Of a stretch of DNA of 64,000 nucleotides, positions 9,047 to 19,457 are shown piece after piece. The stretch covers positions 1 through 64,000 of the forward strand of contig CALMYG010000022.1 in the NCBI GenBank assembly GCA_937873455.1. Reading direction: 5' to 3'. Within the stretch, counting starts at the first letter, position 1; each line of letters begins with the position of its first letter. The translations under genes and the position numbers were made by a program. This DNA is from an uncultured Verrucomicrobiota bacterium (lineage in GTDB: Bacteria > Verrucomicrobiota > Kiritimatiellia > CAIVKH01). A model generated the notes under the pieces. That model did not search any database. It was not told the origin of the DNA and worked only from the letters and a program-made list of their open reading frames with translations.

Positions 9047-9958
9047 GTGATTGTTTTTATTGTCAAAGCACTCAGTCGTATGCATGCCATCATGCCTGAA
9101 TCCGTGTCCAACCGGCTGGGTGAGGCGCTGGGTTTGCTGCTTTACGGTCTGCTCGGCGGGAAGCGGAAACGCGCTGAAGCGGCTTTGGCGCGTTCATTTC
9201 CCGACTGGGACAAGCAGCGGGTTCGTCAGACCACCCGTTCGGTGTTCGTCGGCAACGGACGGTTCTTCGCCGAGGTGCTGCGGTTGCACGGCCGCCCACG
9301 GAGATCACCGTTGGACCTCATTGACTACCGCCCGGAGGACATGGAGCGTTTTCGGGCGATCATGGCTCAGGGCCATGGCGCCTTGGTGCTCACCGCGCAT
9401 GTCCATAATTACATTTACCTGGCTGCCTGGGCGGCACGGTTCTACCCGATGACGGTTGTCGCAAAGCCGATACGGCCTCCGGCATTGAATGATTACATCC
9501 TGAAGGTGTGGGGCGAATTGGGGATTACCGTGCTGCCGCATGCGGGCACTTACCGCAAAATCCTGCGCGCGGTGCAGGGCGACGACGTGATTGGTTTTGT
9601 CATGGACCAGAACGCCGTACACAAGCGCGGGGTATTCGTCAGCTTTTTTGATCGTCCGGCCTGCACCAATCCTGGGCTTGCCATGTTGTCGGCGCAGTCC
9701 GGCGCCCCGGTGGTGCCGGTGTTTCTGGTGCGGGATCGCGGCCGTTACCGGGTGCGGATTCATGAAGCCATACCGCCACCTCCGGACCGTGAATTGGATA
9801 CCCTTCAAGACTACACCCAGCGTTACACCCAGGTGATTGAGCAGGAAGTGCGGGAACAGCCGGAATCCTGGATATGGATGCACAACCGCTGGCGCACCGC
9901 GCCGCGACCCGGTGACCGTATCACGCGCACGGACGGATCCTGTTACCGCCATGAATGA
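9047..9958 (+). CDS. Lipid A biosynthesis acyltransferase-like protein (LpxL/HtrB family)
   Basis: The family adds secondary acyl chains to lipid A, or related glycolipids, at the inner membrane. The 303 residues show the family landmarks: MDQNAVHKRGVFVSFFDRP near 185, a SGAPVVPVFLVR segment, and the C-terminal WIWMHNRWRT. The expected catalytic HxxxxE/D reads HVHNYI at residues 118-123, so the acidic residue is replaced by isoleucine; activity is therefore uncertain. The start is GTG 9047, or ATG 9080 giving 292 residues. The stop overlaps the following ATPase gene by 8 nt, an unusual partner for an acyltransferase. No strong hydrophobic N-terminal anchor is seen. Confidence 0.8.
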   Translation: MIVFIVKALSRMHAIMPESVSNRLGEALGLLLYGLLGGKRKRAEAALARSFPDWDKQRVRQTTRSVFVGNGRFFAEVLRLHGRPRRSPLDLIDYRPEDMERFRAIMAQGHGALVLTAHVHNYIYLAAWAARFYPMTVVAKPIRPPALNDYILKVWGELGITVLPHAGTYRKILRAVQGDDVIGFVMDQNAVHKRGVFVSFFDRPACTNPGLAMLSAQSGAPVVPVFLVRDRGRYRVRIHEAIPPPPDRELDTLQDYTQRYTQVIEQEVREQPESWIWMHNRWRTAPRPGDRITRTDGSCYRHE

Positions 9959-10937
9959 TGCCTTGCTTGAGGTTGAGAAGCTGTCCATCGGCTTCGGTAC
10001 CGACACCGGTGAGCTGGAGGTCGTCAGCCGGGTTGATCTTCACGTGGGCCGCGGGGAGGTGGTGGCCCTGGTCGGTGAAAGCGGGTCGGGAAAGACGGTG
10101 ACGGCTTTGGCGGTTACCCGTTTGTTGCCGATGCCTCCGGCTCGAATCCGATCGGGTTCGATCCGGTTTCAAGGGGTGGATGTATTAACGTTGCCGGAAA
10201 GGGCGCTGCGGAGTCTGCGCGGCGGAAAAATCGGGTATATCTTTCAGGAGCCGGCGACTGCGCTGAATCCGGTTTTCACAGCCGGCTTTCAAATCGCCGA
10301 GGCTCTGCGCCGCCACGGCGTGGGTGGGGCGGCGGATCGACGGGTGGGCGAATTGCTTGAGGCGGTCGGTTTGTCGGACCATCGCCGGATTGCATCATCG
10401 TACCCGCACCAATTAAGCGGAGGGCAACAGCAGCGTGTTCTGGTGGCCATCGCACTGGCCGGCGATCCTGAACTGCTCATTGCCGATGAACCCACGACCG
10501 CGTTGGATGTGACCGTGCAGGCGCAGATTCTTGATCTGCTGGCCGCGTTGCGAAAGAGCCGCGGTATGGCCGTACTTTTGATTACCCACAATCTGGCCAT
10601 TGCCGCGCGTTTGGCCGACCGGCTGTGCGTGATGTATGCCGGGGAAGTTGTGGAAACCGGCCCGGTACGCGAGGTGATGGCCGCGCCGCGACATCCTTAC
10701 ACGGCCGCGCTTTTGGAGGCGGTACCGCGTTTACGGGGCGCCACGCGAAGACTCGCCGGAATTCCCGGAAGCATTCCAGCCGGTGGTGTGTGGCCGGAAG
10801 GTTGCCGGTTTCACCCGCGCTGTCGGTTGGCCGATGAGCGGTGTCGTCGACAGGCGCCACCGTGTGAACAAACCGGTAACCGCACATCACGTTGCCATTA
10901 TCCGGAGAAAGCGGGCTATGAACCATCACGGGGATGA
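9951..10937 (+). CDS. dppD: Oligopeptide/dipeptide ABC transporter ATPase, DppD/OppD type
   Basis: ATPase of a peptide-class importer. The 328 residues contain Walker A GESGSGKT (about 42), signature LSGGQQQR (about 155), Walker B LLIADEPTTALD (about 176) and the family-specific C-terminal extension with a cysteine cluster (CRFHPRC, then two more cysteines, about 285-305) that is known to hold an Fe-S cluster in DppD-type proteins. ATG 9951 was preferred over the long open frame upstream because it gives the normal N-terminus. It overlaps dppF by 20 nt. No substrate-binding protein or permease gene is nearby, so these must be supplied from elsewhere. Confidence 0.92.
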   Translation: MNDALLEVEKLSIGFGTDTGELEVVSRVDLHVGRGEVVALVGESGSGKTVTALAVTRLLPMPPARIRSGSIRFQGVDVLTLPERALRSLRGGKIGYIFQEPATALNPVFTAGFQIAEALRRHGVGGAADRRVGELLEAVGLSDHRRIASSYPHQLSGGQQQRVLVAIALAGDPELLIADEPTTALDVTVQAQILDLLAALRKSRGMAVLLITHNLAIAARLADRLCVMYAGEVVETGPVREVMAAPRHPYTAALLEAVPRLRGATRRLAGIPGSIPAGGVWPEGCRFHPRCRLADERCRRQAPPCEQTGNRTSRCHYPEKAGYEPSRG

Positions 10938-11700
10938 CCTGTTGCGCGCCGACCGCTTGGTGTTGCGGTATCCGGGAATGCAGGCTCCGGCCCTGAACCA
11001 GGTTTCGGTCGGTATTTCCTCCGGCGTCACCTTGGGCATTGTGGGAGAAAGCGGCAGCGGCAAGTCTTCGTTGGCGCGTTGTTTACTGGGTTTGGAATCG
11101 CCCGCCGAAGGCTGCGTCTATTTTCGTGGACGCCCCTTGTCGGACATGACCGGGCCGGAGCGAAGGGTTTTTCGCGGCAAGGTGCAGATGGTTTTTCAGG
11201 ACCCTTTCAACAGCTTGAACCCGCGTATGACGGTTGGCGAGACGTTGGGCGAAGTGTTGCGGGTGCATGGGCTTGCGGCGAGCCGTCGTGAAGCGGAAGC
11301 GGGGGGGCGGGAGTTACTTGATCGCGTCGGTTTGGCCGCCGGGGTGGCCGGGAGATACCCGCATGAGGTGAGCGGAGGCCAACGCCAGCGGGTGGGCATC
11401 GCCCGGGCCTTGGCTTTGAAGCCCGATATCATGATCGCCGACGAGCCGGTGTCGGCCCTTGATGTCTCGGTTCAGGCACATATTCTCAATTTGCTGAAGG
11501 ATTTGGTGGAAGCCACCGGCGTTACCCTGGTGTTGATCGCCCATGATCTTGCCGTGGTGCGGTACGTGTGCCGCCGGGTGGCGGTGATGTGCCGTGGGGA
11601 GATCGTGGAGGAGGGGGAGGGCGGGTCGGTGATCGATACGCCGCGCCATCCCTACACCCGTGACCTGTTGGCCGCCGTGCCGGAGATCGATATTATATGA
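10918..11700 (+). CDS. dppF: Oligopeptide/dipeptide ABC transporter ATPase, DppF/OppF type
   Basis: Partner ATPase of the preceding DppD-type protein. The 260 residues include Walker A GESGSGKS (about 43), signature VSGGQRQR (about 151) and Walker B IMIADEPVSALD (about 171), ending at PRHPYTRDLLAAVPE. It stops where OppF/DppF proteins usually continue into a cysteine-bearing C-terminal extension, so it is the short form, about 60 residues less than usual. ATG 10918 lies within the end of dppD (GGAGAAAGCGGGCT upstream). Substrate unknown. Confidence 0.9.
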   Translation: MNHHGDDLLRADRLVLRYPGMQAPALNQVSVGISSGVTLGIVGESGSGKSSLARCLLGLESPAEGCVYFRGRPLSDMTGPERRVFRGKVQMVFQDPFNSLNPRMTVGETLGEVLRVHGLAASRREAEAGGRELLDRVGLAAGVAGRYPHEVSGGQRQRVGIARALALKPDIMIADEPVSALDVSVQAHILNLLKDLVEATGVTLVLIAHDLAVVRYVCRRVAVMCRGEIVEEGEGGSVIDTPRHPYTRDLLAAVPEIDII

Positions 11701-11781
11701 TCAGGCCGCGTCTAGCGCGATGGGGCTGGTCATTGACGCGGCTCCTCGGAAACTTTACTGTTATTGGCTCGGAGTAAAAAG

Positions 11782-13049
<1,268 letters not shown>

Positions 13050-13076
13050 CGGCCCGCGGATGCAAGGAAGAGAAGT

Positions 13077-13439
13077 ATGGATACTTGGATGATGGTAATG
13101 GCGATGGCCCCCGCGCCCGGCGGCGAACAACAACCCTCGGGGACCTTCTTCTTCGGATGGATCGCGATCATGATCGCGATCTTCTATGTAATGATTATCC
13201 GGCCCCAGCGTCGGCGTGACAAGGAACGCCAGGAATTGCTTAAAAACATCAAATCCGGTGATCGCGTGCTGTTCAGCGGCGGCATTGTCGGCATCGTGAC
13301 CAACGCCAAGGAAAAAACGTTTACCATCAAGGTCGGGGAAAAAACCAAGCTCGAGGTCCTGCGTGGCGCGGTCACCCAGATATTGGACAAGGAATCCCTG
13401 CCGTCGGATCTCGATCCGGAGCTTTCATCCACCAAATAA
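13077..13439 (+). CDS. yajC: Preprotein translocase accessory subunit YajC
   Basis: Single-pass inner-membrane protein that associates with SecDF and YidC. The 120 residues have one membrane helix (about 24-41, GWIAIMIAIFYVMII), then the family's RPQRRRDKERQELL cytosolic stretch and a small beta domain (about 60-100). GGAAGAGAAGT precedes the ATG. It sits between tgt and secDF, the classical location. An extended N-terminus rich in Met, Pro and Gly before the helix is a minor difference from E. coli YajC. Confidence 0.94.
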   Translation: MDTWMMVMAMAPAPGGEQQPSGTFFFGWIAIMIAIFYVMIIRPQRRRDKERQELLKNIKSGDRVLFSGGIVGIVTNAKEKTFTIKVGEKTKLEVLRGAVTQILDKESLPSDLDPELSSTK

Positions 13440-13466
13440 TGTCATTCACAGAACGGGAACATCGTC

Positions 13467-15971
13467 ATGGATAAGAATGTAAAATGGAAATGGCTGGCTC
13501 TGGCCCTGTTGATTTTGAGCTCGTTGATGCTCGTCACCCCGGTTAGTCAGAAGGTCAAGCTGGGCTTGGACCTGCAAGGCGGCATCAGCTTCATCGTGCA
13601 AATCGATGAAGAGCAGTTGCTCCGGCAATACCGGGAGGAAAATCGCGAATTGACCGAGGAGCAAGCGGTCCGGGATGTGCGGGAGCGGGTGATCCAGTCC
13701 CAGGACATCGCGGTGGAAGTGATTCGTGGCCGCGTGGACACCATCGGCATCGCCGAACCGTCGATTTATCCCAAGGGGGAGAACCGCATTATTGTCCAGT
13801 TGCCGGGTGTGGACGAAGACAAACAGCGGGAAGCCCGCGACTCCATCATGAGCGTGGCGTTTCTGGAATTCCGCCTGGTGCATGAAAACAGCGACACCTG
13901 GGTGCGTGAGTTGTTTCAAGACGGCAAGGCTCCCCGCGGCTTCCGCGTCGGCAGCGCCACCGATTTCTTCTTCGTGCGGGATTTCGAAAAGGTTTCCGAA
14001 AAGGAAATGGATCGCCAATTCTGGTCGGACCTCCGGCGCTTCGCCCCCCGTCCGCGCAGCGATTTCATGTTGATGCGCGATGAGCGTCAAGGCGCCACCA
14101 TCTATCGGCCGTTTTATATTGAAACCCGGCGCCAGCTCACCGGCGACGCGCTCAAGGACGCGAAAGTCGAGTACGGTCAGTTTAACGAACCGCGCATTTC
14201 CCTTGAGTTCAACACCCGGGGCGCCCGCGATTTCGCCCGGGTAACCAAGGATTACGGTCCCAACGGCGAGAAGAACATGGGTAACGACGAAGGCCGCCAA
14301 CTGGCCATCGTGTTGGACGGGACGCTCTATTCGGCGCCGGTAATTCGCACCGCCATCCTGGATGGACGCGCGGAAATTACCGGAATGTTTTCGCCCAGCG
14401 AGGCGGCTCGTTTGGTGAACGTATTGCGTGCCGGTTCGCTGCCGGTGCCGGTGGTCATTATCGAGGAACGCCAGGTCAGTCCGTCACTCGGTCATGACTC
14501 GATTGAAAGCGGCGTCAAGGCGGCCATGTATGGCGGTACGCTGGTGTTTGTTTTCATGATCATGTATTACCGATTGGCCGGCGTGATCGCCGTCACCGGT
14601 CTGGGGTTGATCATGCTTCTGTTGCCATTAGGCATGTGGATTTCCGCCGGCTTTCTCAGCACCTTCGCGGGCGGTGGAGAGGGCGGGCGCGTGGGGCTGC
14701 CGGTCATTACATTGCCCGGGATCGCCGGTATCGTGCTGACCATCGGCATGGCGGTGGATGCCGCAGTCCTGATTTTTGAACGCATGCGCGAGGAATTGAC
14801 CAACGGGAAGTCCTTGGGCGCGGCCATTCAAGCCGGATATGAGAAGGCGTTCAGCGCCATTCTCGACGCCAATGTGACCACGGTGATCACCGCGATCATC
14901 CTGTTCTGGCAGGGTTCCGGTCCGGTGCGCGGTTTCGCCGTCACCCTGTGCGCGGGCATTATTATCAGCATGATCGTATCGTTGATCTACATGAAGATGT
15001 TCCTGCGCCTGCTTGTGGATAAATTCGGCATGACGACCTTGAACATGCTGCATTGGGTCAAAGCCACGTCGGTTGATTTTCTCGGCAAGCGCAAGATTTA
15101 TGCCGTGCTGGCGACGTTGTTGATTGTCGGTTCGATGACCAATTTCGTCATCCGCGGGGAGCAAAACTTCGGCGTCGACTTCACCGGCGGCACCGTGTTG
15201 GTTTTTCGTTTTGATCAGGAACAACCCATTGACCAGGTGCGTGCGGTGCTTGATCAGGCCGGTATCGGCGGCGCTCAGTTGCAGTACCAGCAGGACATCG
15301 CGGTGGGTCCCAGCGGCGATTACGCGAAATTGCTGGAAGTCAAGGTGGGGTATGAGCAAGGCGACCAGGCCCGTGACTTGTTGCTGGAAAGCTTCCGTGA
15401 GGCCGGGTTTAATCTCGCCCAGACCGAACGGGTGGGACCTCAAGTCGGCGATGAGCTGAAGCGGAGCGGCATGATCGCGATGATTGCCGCGTTAATCGGC
15501 ATCATTATTTACATTACGATCCGCTTTGAATTCGCCTTTGCGATGGGCGCCATTGTCGCCACCATCCACGACGTGCTGCTTACGGTGGGTCTGTTCAGTC
15601 TGTTCGGCAAGCAGTTCAGCCTGCCGATCATTGCCGCGTTGCTGACCATCGTGGGTTACTCCGTTAACGATACCATCGTTGTCTTTGACCGTATACGCGA
15701 GGACCTCAAACTCATGCGCGGAAAGAAGTTTGTCGAGATTTGCAATATCAGCATCAATCAGACCCTCAGCCGTACGATTCTCACCTCGTTCACTACCTTG
15801 CTTACGGTGGGGATGCTGCTGATCTTCGGTGGCGGGGCGATGAATGATTTTGCCCTGACCATGTTTATCGGTATTATTGTGGGTACGTTGTCGACGATAT
15901 ACGTAGCCACGCCGATCATGTTGCTGTGGTACCGCGATAAACCTTCGGAGTCCGAAAAGGCGAAGGCCTGA
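13467..15971 (+). CDS. secDF: Protein translocase subunits SecD and SecF fused
   Basis: Membrane protein that uses the proton-motive force to pull exported proteins through SecYEG. The 834 residues join SecD (about 1-525) to SecF (about 535-834) in one chain. SecD shows GLDLQGGISF near 31, the periplasmic P1 domain, and TIGMAVDAAVLIFERMREE before its last helices. SecF shows FGVDFTGGTVLVFRF near 567 and YSVNDTIVVFDRIREDL near 732. No internal stop separates the halves. Fusions of this type occur in Bacillus and in PVC bacteria. Probably in one unit with tgt, yajC and perhaps recJ (17 nt downstream). Confidence 0.97.
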   Translation: MDKNVKWKWLALALLILSSLMLVTPVSQKVKLGLDLQGGISFIVQIDEEQLLRQYREENRELTEEQAVRDVRERVIQSQDIAVEVIRGRVDTIGIAEPSIYPKGENRIIVQLPGVDEDKQREARDSIMSVAFLEFRLVHENSDTWVRELFQDGKAPRGFRVGSATDFFFVRDFEKVSEKEMDRQFWSDLRRFAPRPRSDFMLMRDERQGATIYRPFYIETRRQLTGDALKDAKVEYGQFNEPRISLEFNTRGARDFARVTKDYGPNGEKNMGNDEGRQLAIVLDGTLYSAPVIRTAILDGRAEITGMFSPSEAARLVNVLRAGSLPVPVVIIEERQVSPSLGHDSIESGVKAAMYGGTLVFVFMIMYYRLAGVIAVTGLGLIMLLLPLGMWISAGFLSTFAGGGEGGRVGLPVITLPGIAGIVLTIGMAVDAAVLIFERMREELTNGKSLGAAIQAGYEKAFSAILDANVTTVITAIILFWQGSGPVRGFAVTLCAGIIISMIVSLIYMKMFLRLLVDKFGMTTLNMLHWVKATSVDFLGKRKIYAVLATLLIVGSMTNFVIRGEQNFGVDFTGGTVLVFRFDQEQPIDQVRAVLDQAGIGGAQLQYQQDIAVGPSGDYAKLLEVKVGYEQGDQARDLLLESFREAGFNLAQTERVGPQVGDELKRSGMIAMIAALIGIIIYITIRFEFAFAMGAIVATIHDVLLTVGLFSLFGKQFSLPIIAALLTIVGYSVNDTIVVFDRIREDLKLMRGKKFVEICNISINQTLSRTILTSFTTLLTVGMLLIFGGGAMNDFALTMFIGIIVGTLSTIYVATPIMLLWYRDKPSESEKAKA

Positions 15972-15988
15972 TTCGGGCGTCGGATTCG

Positions 15989-17722
15989 ATGAGCGGCGCC
16001 GCAGGTTCCCGCGAGAATGTTTGGACCTTGCTGCCGCAGGACGAGCCTTCCGCGGCCGCACTGGCCGCGGAAACCGGTTGTCCCGGTTGGCTGGCCGCTA
16101 CGTTGGTCCGTCGCGGCATTTTATCCGGCGATGATCTGCAGCGCTGGCTTCATCCCCGGTTGGCCGATTTGGGCGACCCCTTGGTTTTGCCGGACATGGA
16201 GCCGGCCATAAGACGAATCTTGCAGGCGATAACCGCCGGGCAACGCATTACCATTTTCGGGGACTACGACGTTGACGGCATCACCGGCTCCGCGTTGCTG
16301 GCCGATGTGCTGACCAAAACCGGGGCCGCCGTGGCGACCTTTCTTCCGCATCGCTTGGAAGAAGGGTATGGCTTATCTCCCGAGGCGCTTCAACGTTGCC
16401 TGGAGGAAACCTGTCCCGCCTTGATTATCACGGTGGATTGCGGAACGGGATCGGTCGAGGCGGTTGAGACCGCGCGTGAAGCCGGGGTTGATGTCATCGT
16501 TACCGACCATCACACGGTCGGGGATGCCGTGGCTCCGGCCTTGGCGGTGATTAATCCGAGGCGCGCTTCCGATACCGGACTGCATGTCCTTGCCGGAGTG
16601 GGGGTGGCATTCAAGGTTGCTCATGCCTTGCTCAAATTGGCTCGTCGCCTCGCCGATCCTCCGGCATGGGCGGCAATGGATCCCAAGGCCCTACTCGATC
16701 TGGTTGCCTTGGGGACCGTGTGTGATCTGGTGCCATTGACCGGTGAAAATCGTATCTTGGTCAGTCACGGACTCAAGGTTTTATCCAAAACCGATCGCGC
16801 CGGTTTGCGGGCGCTGATGGAAGTCGCCAAGACCGGTTACGTTATTGGTCCGTATGAAGTGGGCTTCTTGCTCGGCCCGCGCCTGAATGCCGCGGGTCGC
16901 CTGGGCACTGCGCAAACCGCCTTGCGTCTATTGCGCACCGATCATTCCGCCGAGGCGGTCGAATTGGCCGCGCAGTTGGACCGGGCGAACCGGGAGCGCC
17001 AATCGGTCGAGCGGGCTACCGTGGAAGATGTGCAAGAACGGGTGGCGCGCCGTTTCGAGACCGGCGCCTGTTTTGCTTTCGTGGAAGCGGATCCCGGATG
17101 GCATCCGGGGGTGGTGGGTATTGTCGCCTCCCGCATCATGCAAAAACACGGCCGACCGACGATCATCATTGGCGCCGACGACCAGGGCCGGGCCAAAGGC
17201 TCCGGGCGCAGCATCAGCGGCTTTAACCTGGTTGATGCCTTGACCGAGTGCCGCTCCTTGCTGGTGAAGCACGGCGGCCATGCGATGGCCGCCGGTCTCG
17301 AAATCGACTGGGATAACATCGATCGGTTCCGGGAGGCGTTCGGATCGGTGGCCGCCCGCGATTTGTGCGGGCGCTCTTTTGTGCCGGAACTCAAATTGGA
17401 TGGATGGATTGGACTGGATGACCTCACCCCGGAGGTCCTGGGCATCCTCGGGAAGCTGGGGCCTTATGGCATCGGAAATCCCGAGCCGGTTTGGGGATGC
17501 CGGAAGGCGGAATGGGCCGTTGCGCCCCGCGAAGTCGGTTCCGGCCACCTGAAGGCCCGATTCAAGCAGCGGGTGGAGGCCTGGGACGCCATTGGTTTCG
17601 GGTTGTATCAATCCGATCTTTCGCCGGATCCGGTAGATTTGGTTTTTGCCATCCGGCGGGAATGTTACCGGGGCCGGGAATCCATGGTGTTGCATCTCAA
17701 AGACCTGCGTGAATCAGGGTGA
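15989..17722 (+). CDS. recJ: Single-stranded-DNA-specific exonuclease RecJ
   Basis: 5'-3' exonuclease on single-stranded DNA acting in recombination and mismatch repair. The 577 residues contain the DHH-family motifs: FGDYDVDG near 89, ITVDCGTGS near 148, VTDHHTVGD near 170 and GPRLNAAGRLG near 296, followed by the DHHA1 domain with GGHAMAAGLEID near 430. The metal-binding aspartates and the DHH triad are all intact. The ATG lies 17 nt after secDF; the ribosome site is weak. A terminator-like stem-loop follows 18 nt after the stop. Confidence 0.95.
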   Translation: MSGAAGSRENVWTLLPQDEPSAAALAAETGCPGWLAATLVRRGILSGDDLQRWLHPRLADLGDPLVLPDMEPAIRRILQAITAGQRITIFGDYDVDGITGSALLADVLTKTGAAVATFLPHRLEEGYGLSPEALQRCLEETCPALIITVDCGTGSVEAVETAREAGVDVIVTDHHTVGDAVAPALAVINPRRASDTGLHVLAGVGVAFKVAHALLKLARRLADPPAWAAMDPKALLDLVALGTVCDLVPLTGENRILVSHGLKVLSKTDRAGLRALMEVAKTGYVIGPYEVGFLLGPRLNAAGRLGTAQTALRLLRTDHSAEAVELAAQLDRANRERQSVERATVEDVQERVARRFETGACFAFVEADPGWHPGVVGIVASRIMQKHGRPTIIIGADDQGRAKGSGRSISGFNLVDALTECRSLLVKHGGHAMAAGLEIDWDNIDRFREAFGSVAARDLCGRSFVPELKLDGWIGLDDLTPEVLGILGKLGPYGIGNPEPVWGCRKAEWAVAPREVGSGHLKARFKQRVEAWDAIGFGLYQSDLSPDPVDLVFAIRRECYRGRESMVLHLKDLRESG

Positions 17723-17740
17723 TGGGAATCTTGGTTGTAG

Positions 17741-17766
17741 GCCAGCCCTCCGCGGCTGGCGGTTTT
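17741..17766 (+). terminator. Intrinsic terminator after recJ
   Basis: Perfect 7-bp stem (17741-17747 with 17754-17760), loop CTCCGC, followed by GGTTTT. It begins 18 nt after the recJ stop and separates that unit from rpmB. Confidence 0.75.
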
Positions 17767-17861
17767 CGCTAAGGATTCGGACCGCAGTTTTTCCGCGGTT
17801 TCCGCTTGCCTATTCCAGGTTATCCCCGTATGTTTCCGCACTTCTCAAACGGAGTACGACT

Positions 17862-18089
17862 ATGGCACAAGAATGTTCAATTTGCGGCAAGGGGTCTTTT
17901 GTTGGTAACCGCATCATACGGCACGGGTTACCGAAAAAGTCCGGGGGAATTGGTTTGCACACGACGGGGATTACCCGCCGTCGTTTCAAGCCCAACATTC
18001 AGCGCGTCCGCGCCAAGGTAAACGGCGCGACCAAGACGCTAAACGTCTGCACATCCTGCATCAAAGGCGGAAAAGTAGTCAAAGCTTGA
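17862..18089 (+). CDS. rpmB: 50S ribosomal protein L28, zinc-binding form
   Basis: Large-subunit ribosomal protein of 75 residues. The N-terminus MAQECSICGKG and the C-terminal CTSCIKGGKV carry two CxxC pairs, so this is the zinc-ribbon (C+) paralogue. The conserved core GIGLHTTGITRRRFKPNIQ is present. ATG 17862 is preceded by CGGAG at about 8 nt. The gene ends 32 nt before citrate synthase, and its C-terminus is the usual basic KGGKVVKA. Confidence 0.95.
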   Translation: MAQECSICGKGSFVGNRIIRHGLPKKSGGIGLHTTGITRRRFKPNIQRVRAKVNGATKTLNVCTSCIKGGKVVKA

Positions 18090-18121
18090 TTCAATCCATC
18101 ACCACCCAACCAGGAGGGGTT

Positions 18122-19432
18122 ATGCCGGCCTACGAGAAAAAGAAGATCGGTACCGCGCAATTGACCTTCGACGGCAAGTCCGTCGACATGGATGTCTGGG
18201 AAGGCACGCTGGGCGAACGCGCGGTGGATATTGGCGCTTTGCGCAAGAATACGGGGCTCATCACGTATGATCCCGGGTATGTGAATACCGGTTCGTGCGA
18301 AAGCAACATCACCTTTGTGGATGGCGATAACGGTATTCTGCGTTACCGCGGATACGATATCGAAGACCTCGCCAACAACTGCACGTTTGTTGAGGTCGCT
18401 TACCTCCTGATTCAGGGCAAATTGCCGACGCGCGACGAACTTCAGAAGTTCTCCCGCTTGCTCAATCAGCACTCGATGATTCACGAGGACATGCTGATTT
18501 TCTTCCGCAACTATCCGGAACGCGCGCATCCCATGGCCATCGCATCGGCGATGGGGGTTTCCCTGTCCAGCTTTTACCCGGAACTGGAGGATATTGAGGA
18601 GGCCAAAAACATCGCGGCGACGCGTTTGTTGTCCAAATTGCGCACCATGGCCGCCGCATCCTACAAGAAGTTTATCGGCGAACCGTTTATTTATCCGAGC
18701 AGCAAGCTCACGTATTGCGAAAATCTGTTGAACATGATGTTCGGTTCGCCCGTGGCCGAATACCAGATCGATCCGGTGCTGGTGAAGGCGATGAATCAAT
18801 TGCTGATCCTGCACGCCGATCATGAGCAAAACGCCTCGACTTCGGTGGTACGTTTGGTCGGCAGCACCGGGGCGAATTTGTATGCATCCATTGCGGCAGG
18901 CATTTGCGCGCTGTGGGGTCCCTACCACGGCGGCGCCAATCAGGAAGTCATGGATATGCTGGAGGAAATCGTCCGCAACGGCGGCGATGTCGACGCGATG
19001 ATTGCCCGGGCCAAGGATCCCAACGACTCCTTCCGCCTGATGGGCTTCGGCCACCGCGTATACAAGACCTACGATCCCCGGGCCAAGGTCGCCAAGCGGG
19101 TTTGCGAGGAAGTGCTGGGCAAGTTGGGCGTAAACGACCCGCTGCTGGAAGTCGCCAAGAAATTGGAAGAGCGGGCGCTGAACGATGACTATTTCATCAA
19201 GCGTAAATTGTACCCGAATGTGGATTTCTATACCGGCATCACGTACCGGGCGATGGGATTTCCCACCAACATGTTCACGGTGTTGTTCGCCATCGGGCGC
19301 CTGCCCGGTTGGATCGCTCAATGGTACGAGCTGCATGGAGATGCCGCGCAGAAGATTGGACGTCCCCGGCAAATTTATATCGGCGCGCCCAAGGAAACAT
19401 TCGTGCCTATCGATCAACGTGTCAGCGGTTGA
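18122..19432 (+). CDS. gltA: Citrate synthase
   Basis: Condenses acetyl-CoA and oxaloacetate to citrate, the entry step of the TCA cycle, and so uses the acetyl-CoA from the aceE-aceF-lpd complex encoded at 57.8-63.3 kb. The 436 residues match hexameric type II bacterial citrate synthases: HADHEQNAST near 230, GPYHGGANQEV near 267, GFGHRVYKTYDPRA near 308 (catalytic His) and VDFYTGITYRAMGFP near 366 (catalytic Asp). ATG 18122 has a strong AGGAGG 5-6 nt upstream; the open frame extends 12 codons further back into rpmB but lacks support. Confidence 0.95.
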   Translation: MPAYEKKKIGTAQLTFDGKSVDMDVWEGTLGERAVDIGALRKNTGLITYDPGYVNTGSCESNITFVDGDNGILRYRGYDIEDLANNCTFVEVAYLLIQGKLPTRDELQKFSRLLNQHSMIHEDMLIFFRNYPERAHPMAIASAMGVSLSSFYPELEDIEEAKNIAATRLLSKLRTMAAASYKKFIGEPFIYPSSKLTYCENLLNMMFGSPVAEYQIDPVLVKAMNQLLILHADHEQNASTSVVRLVGSTGANLYASIAAGICALWGPYHGGANQEVMDMLEEIVRNGGDVDAMIARAKDPNDSFRLMGFGHRVYKTYDPRAKVAKRVCEEVLGKLGVNDPLLEVAKKLEERALNDDYFIKRKLYPNVDFYTGITYRAMGFPTNMFTVLFAIGRLPGWIAQWYELHGDAAQKIGRPRQIYIGAPKETFVPIDQRVSG

Positions 19433-19457
19433 GCGGCATCGGCAGGAGGCATCGGCG

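Noticed and set aside
11701..11781. Promoter TTGACG (11733-11738) with 17-bp spacer and TACTGT
   Set aside because: The -10 box matches the consensus at only three positions; too weak to list.
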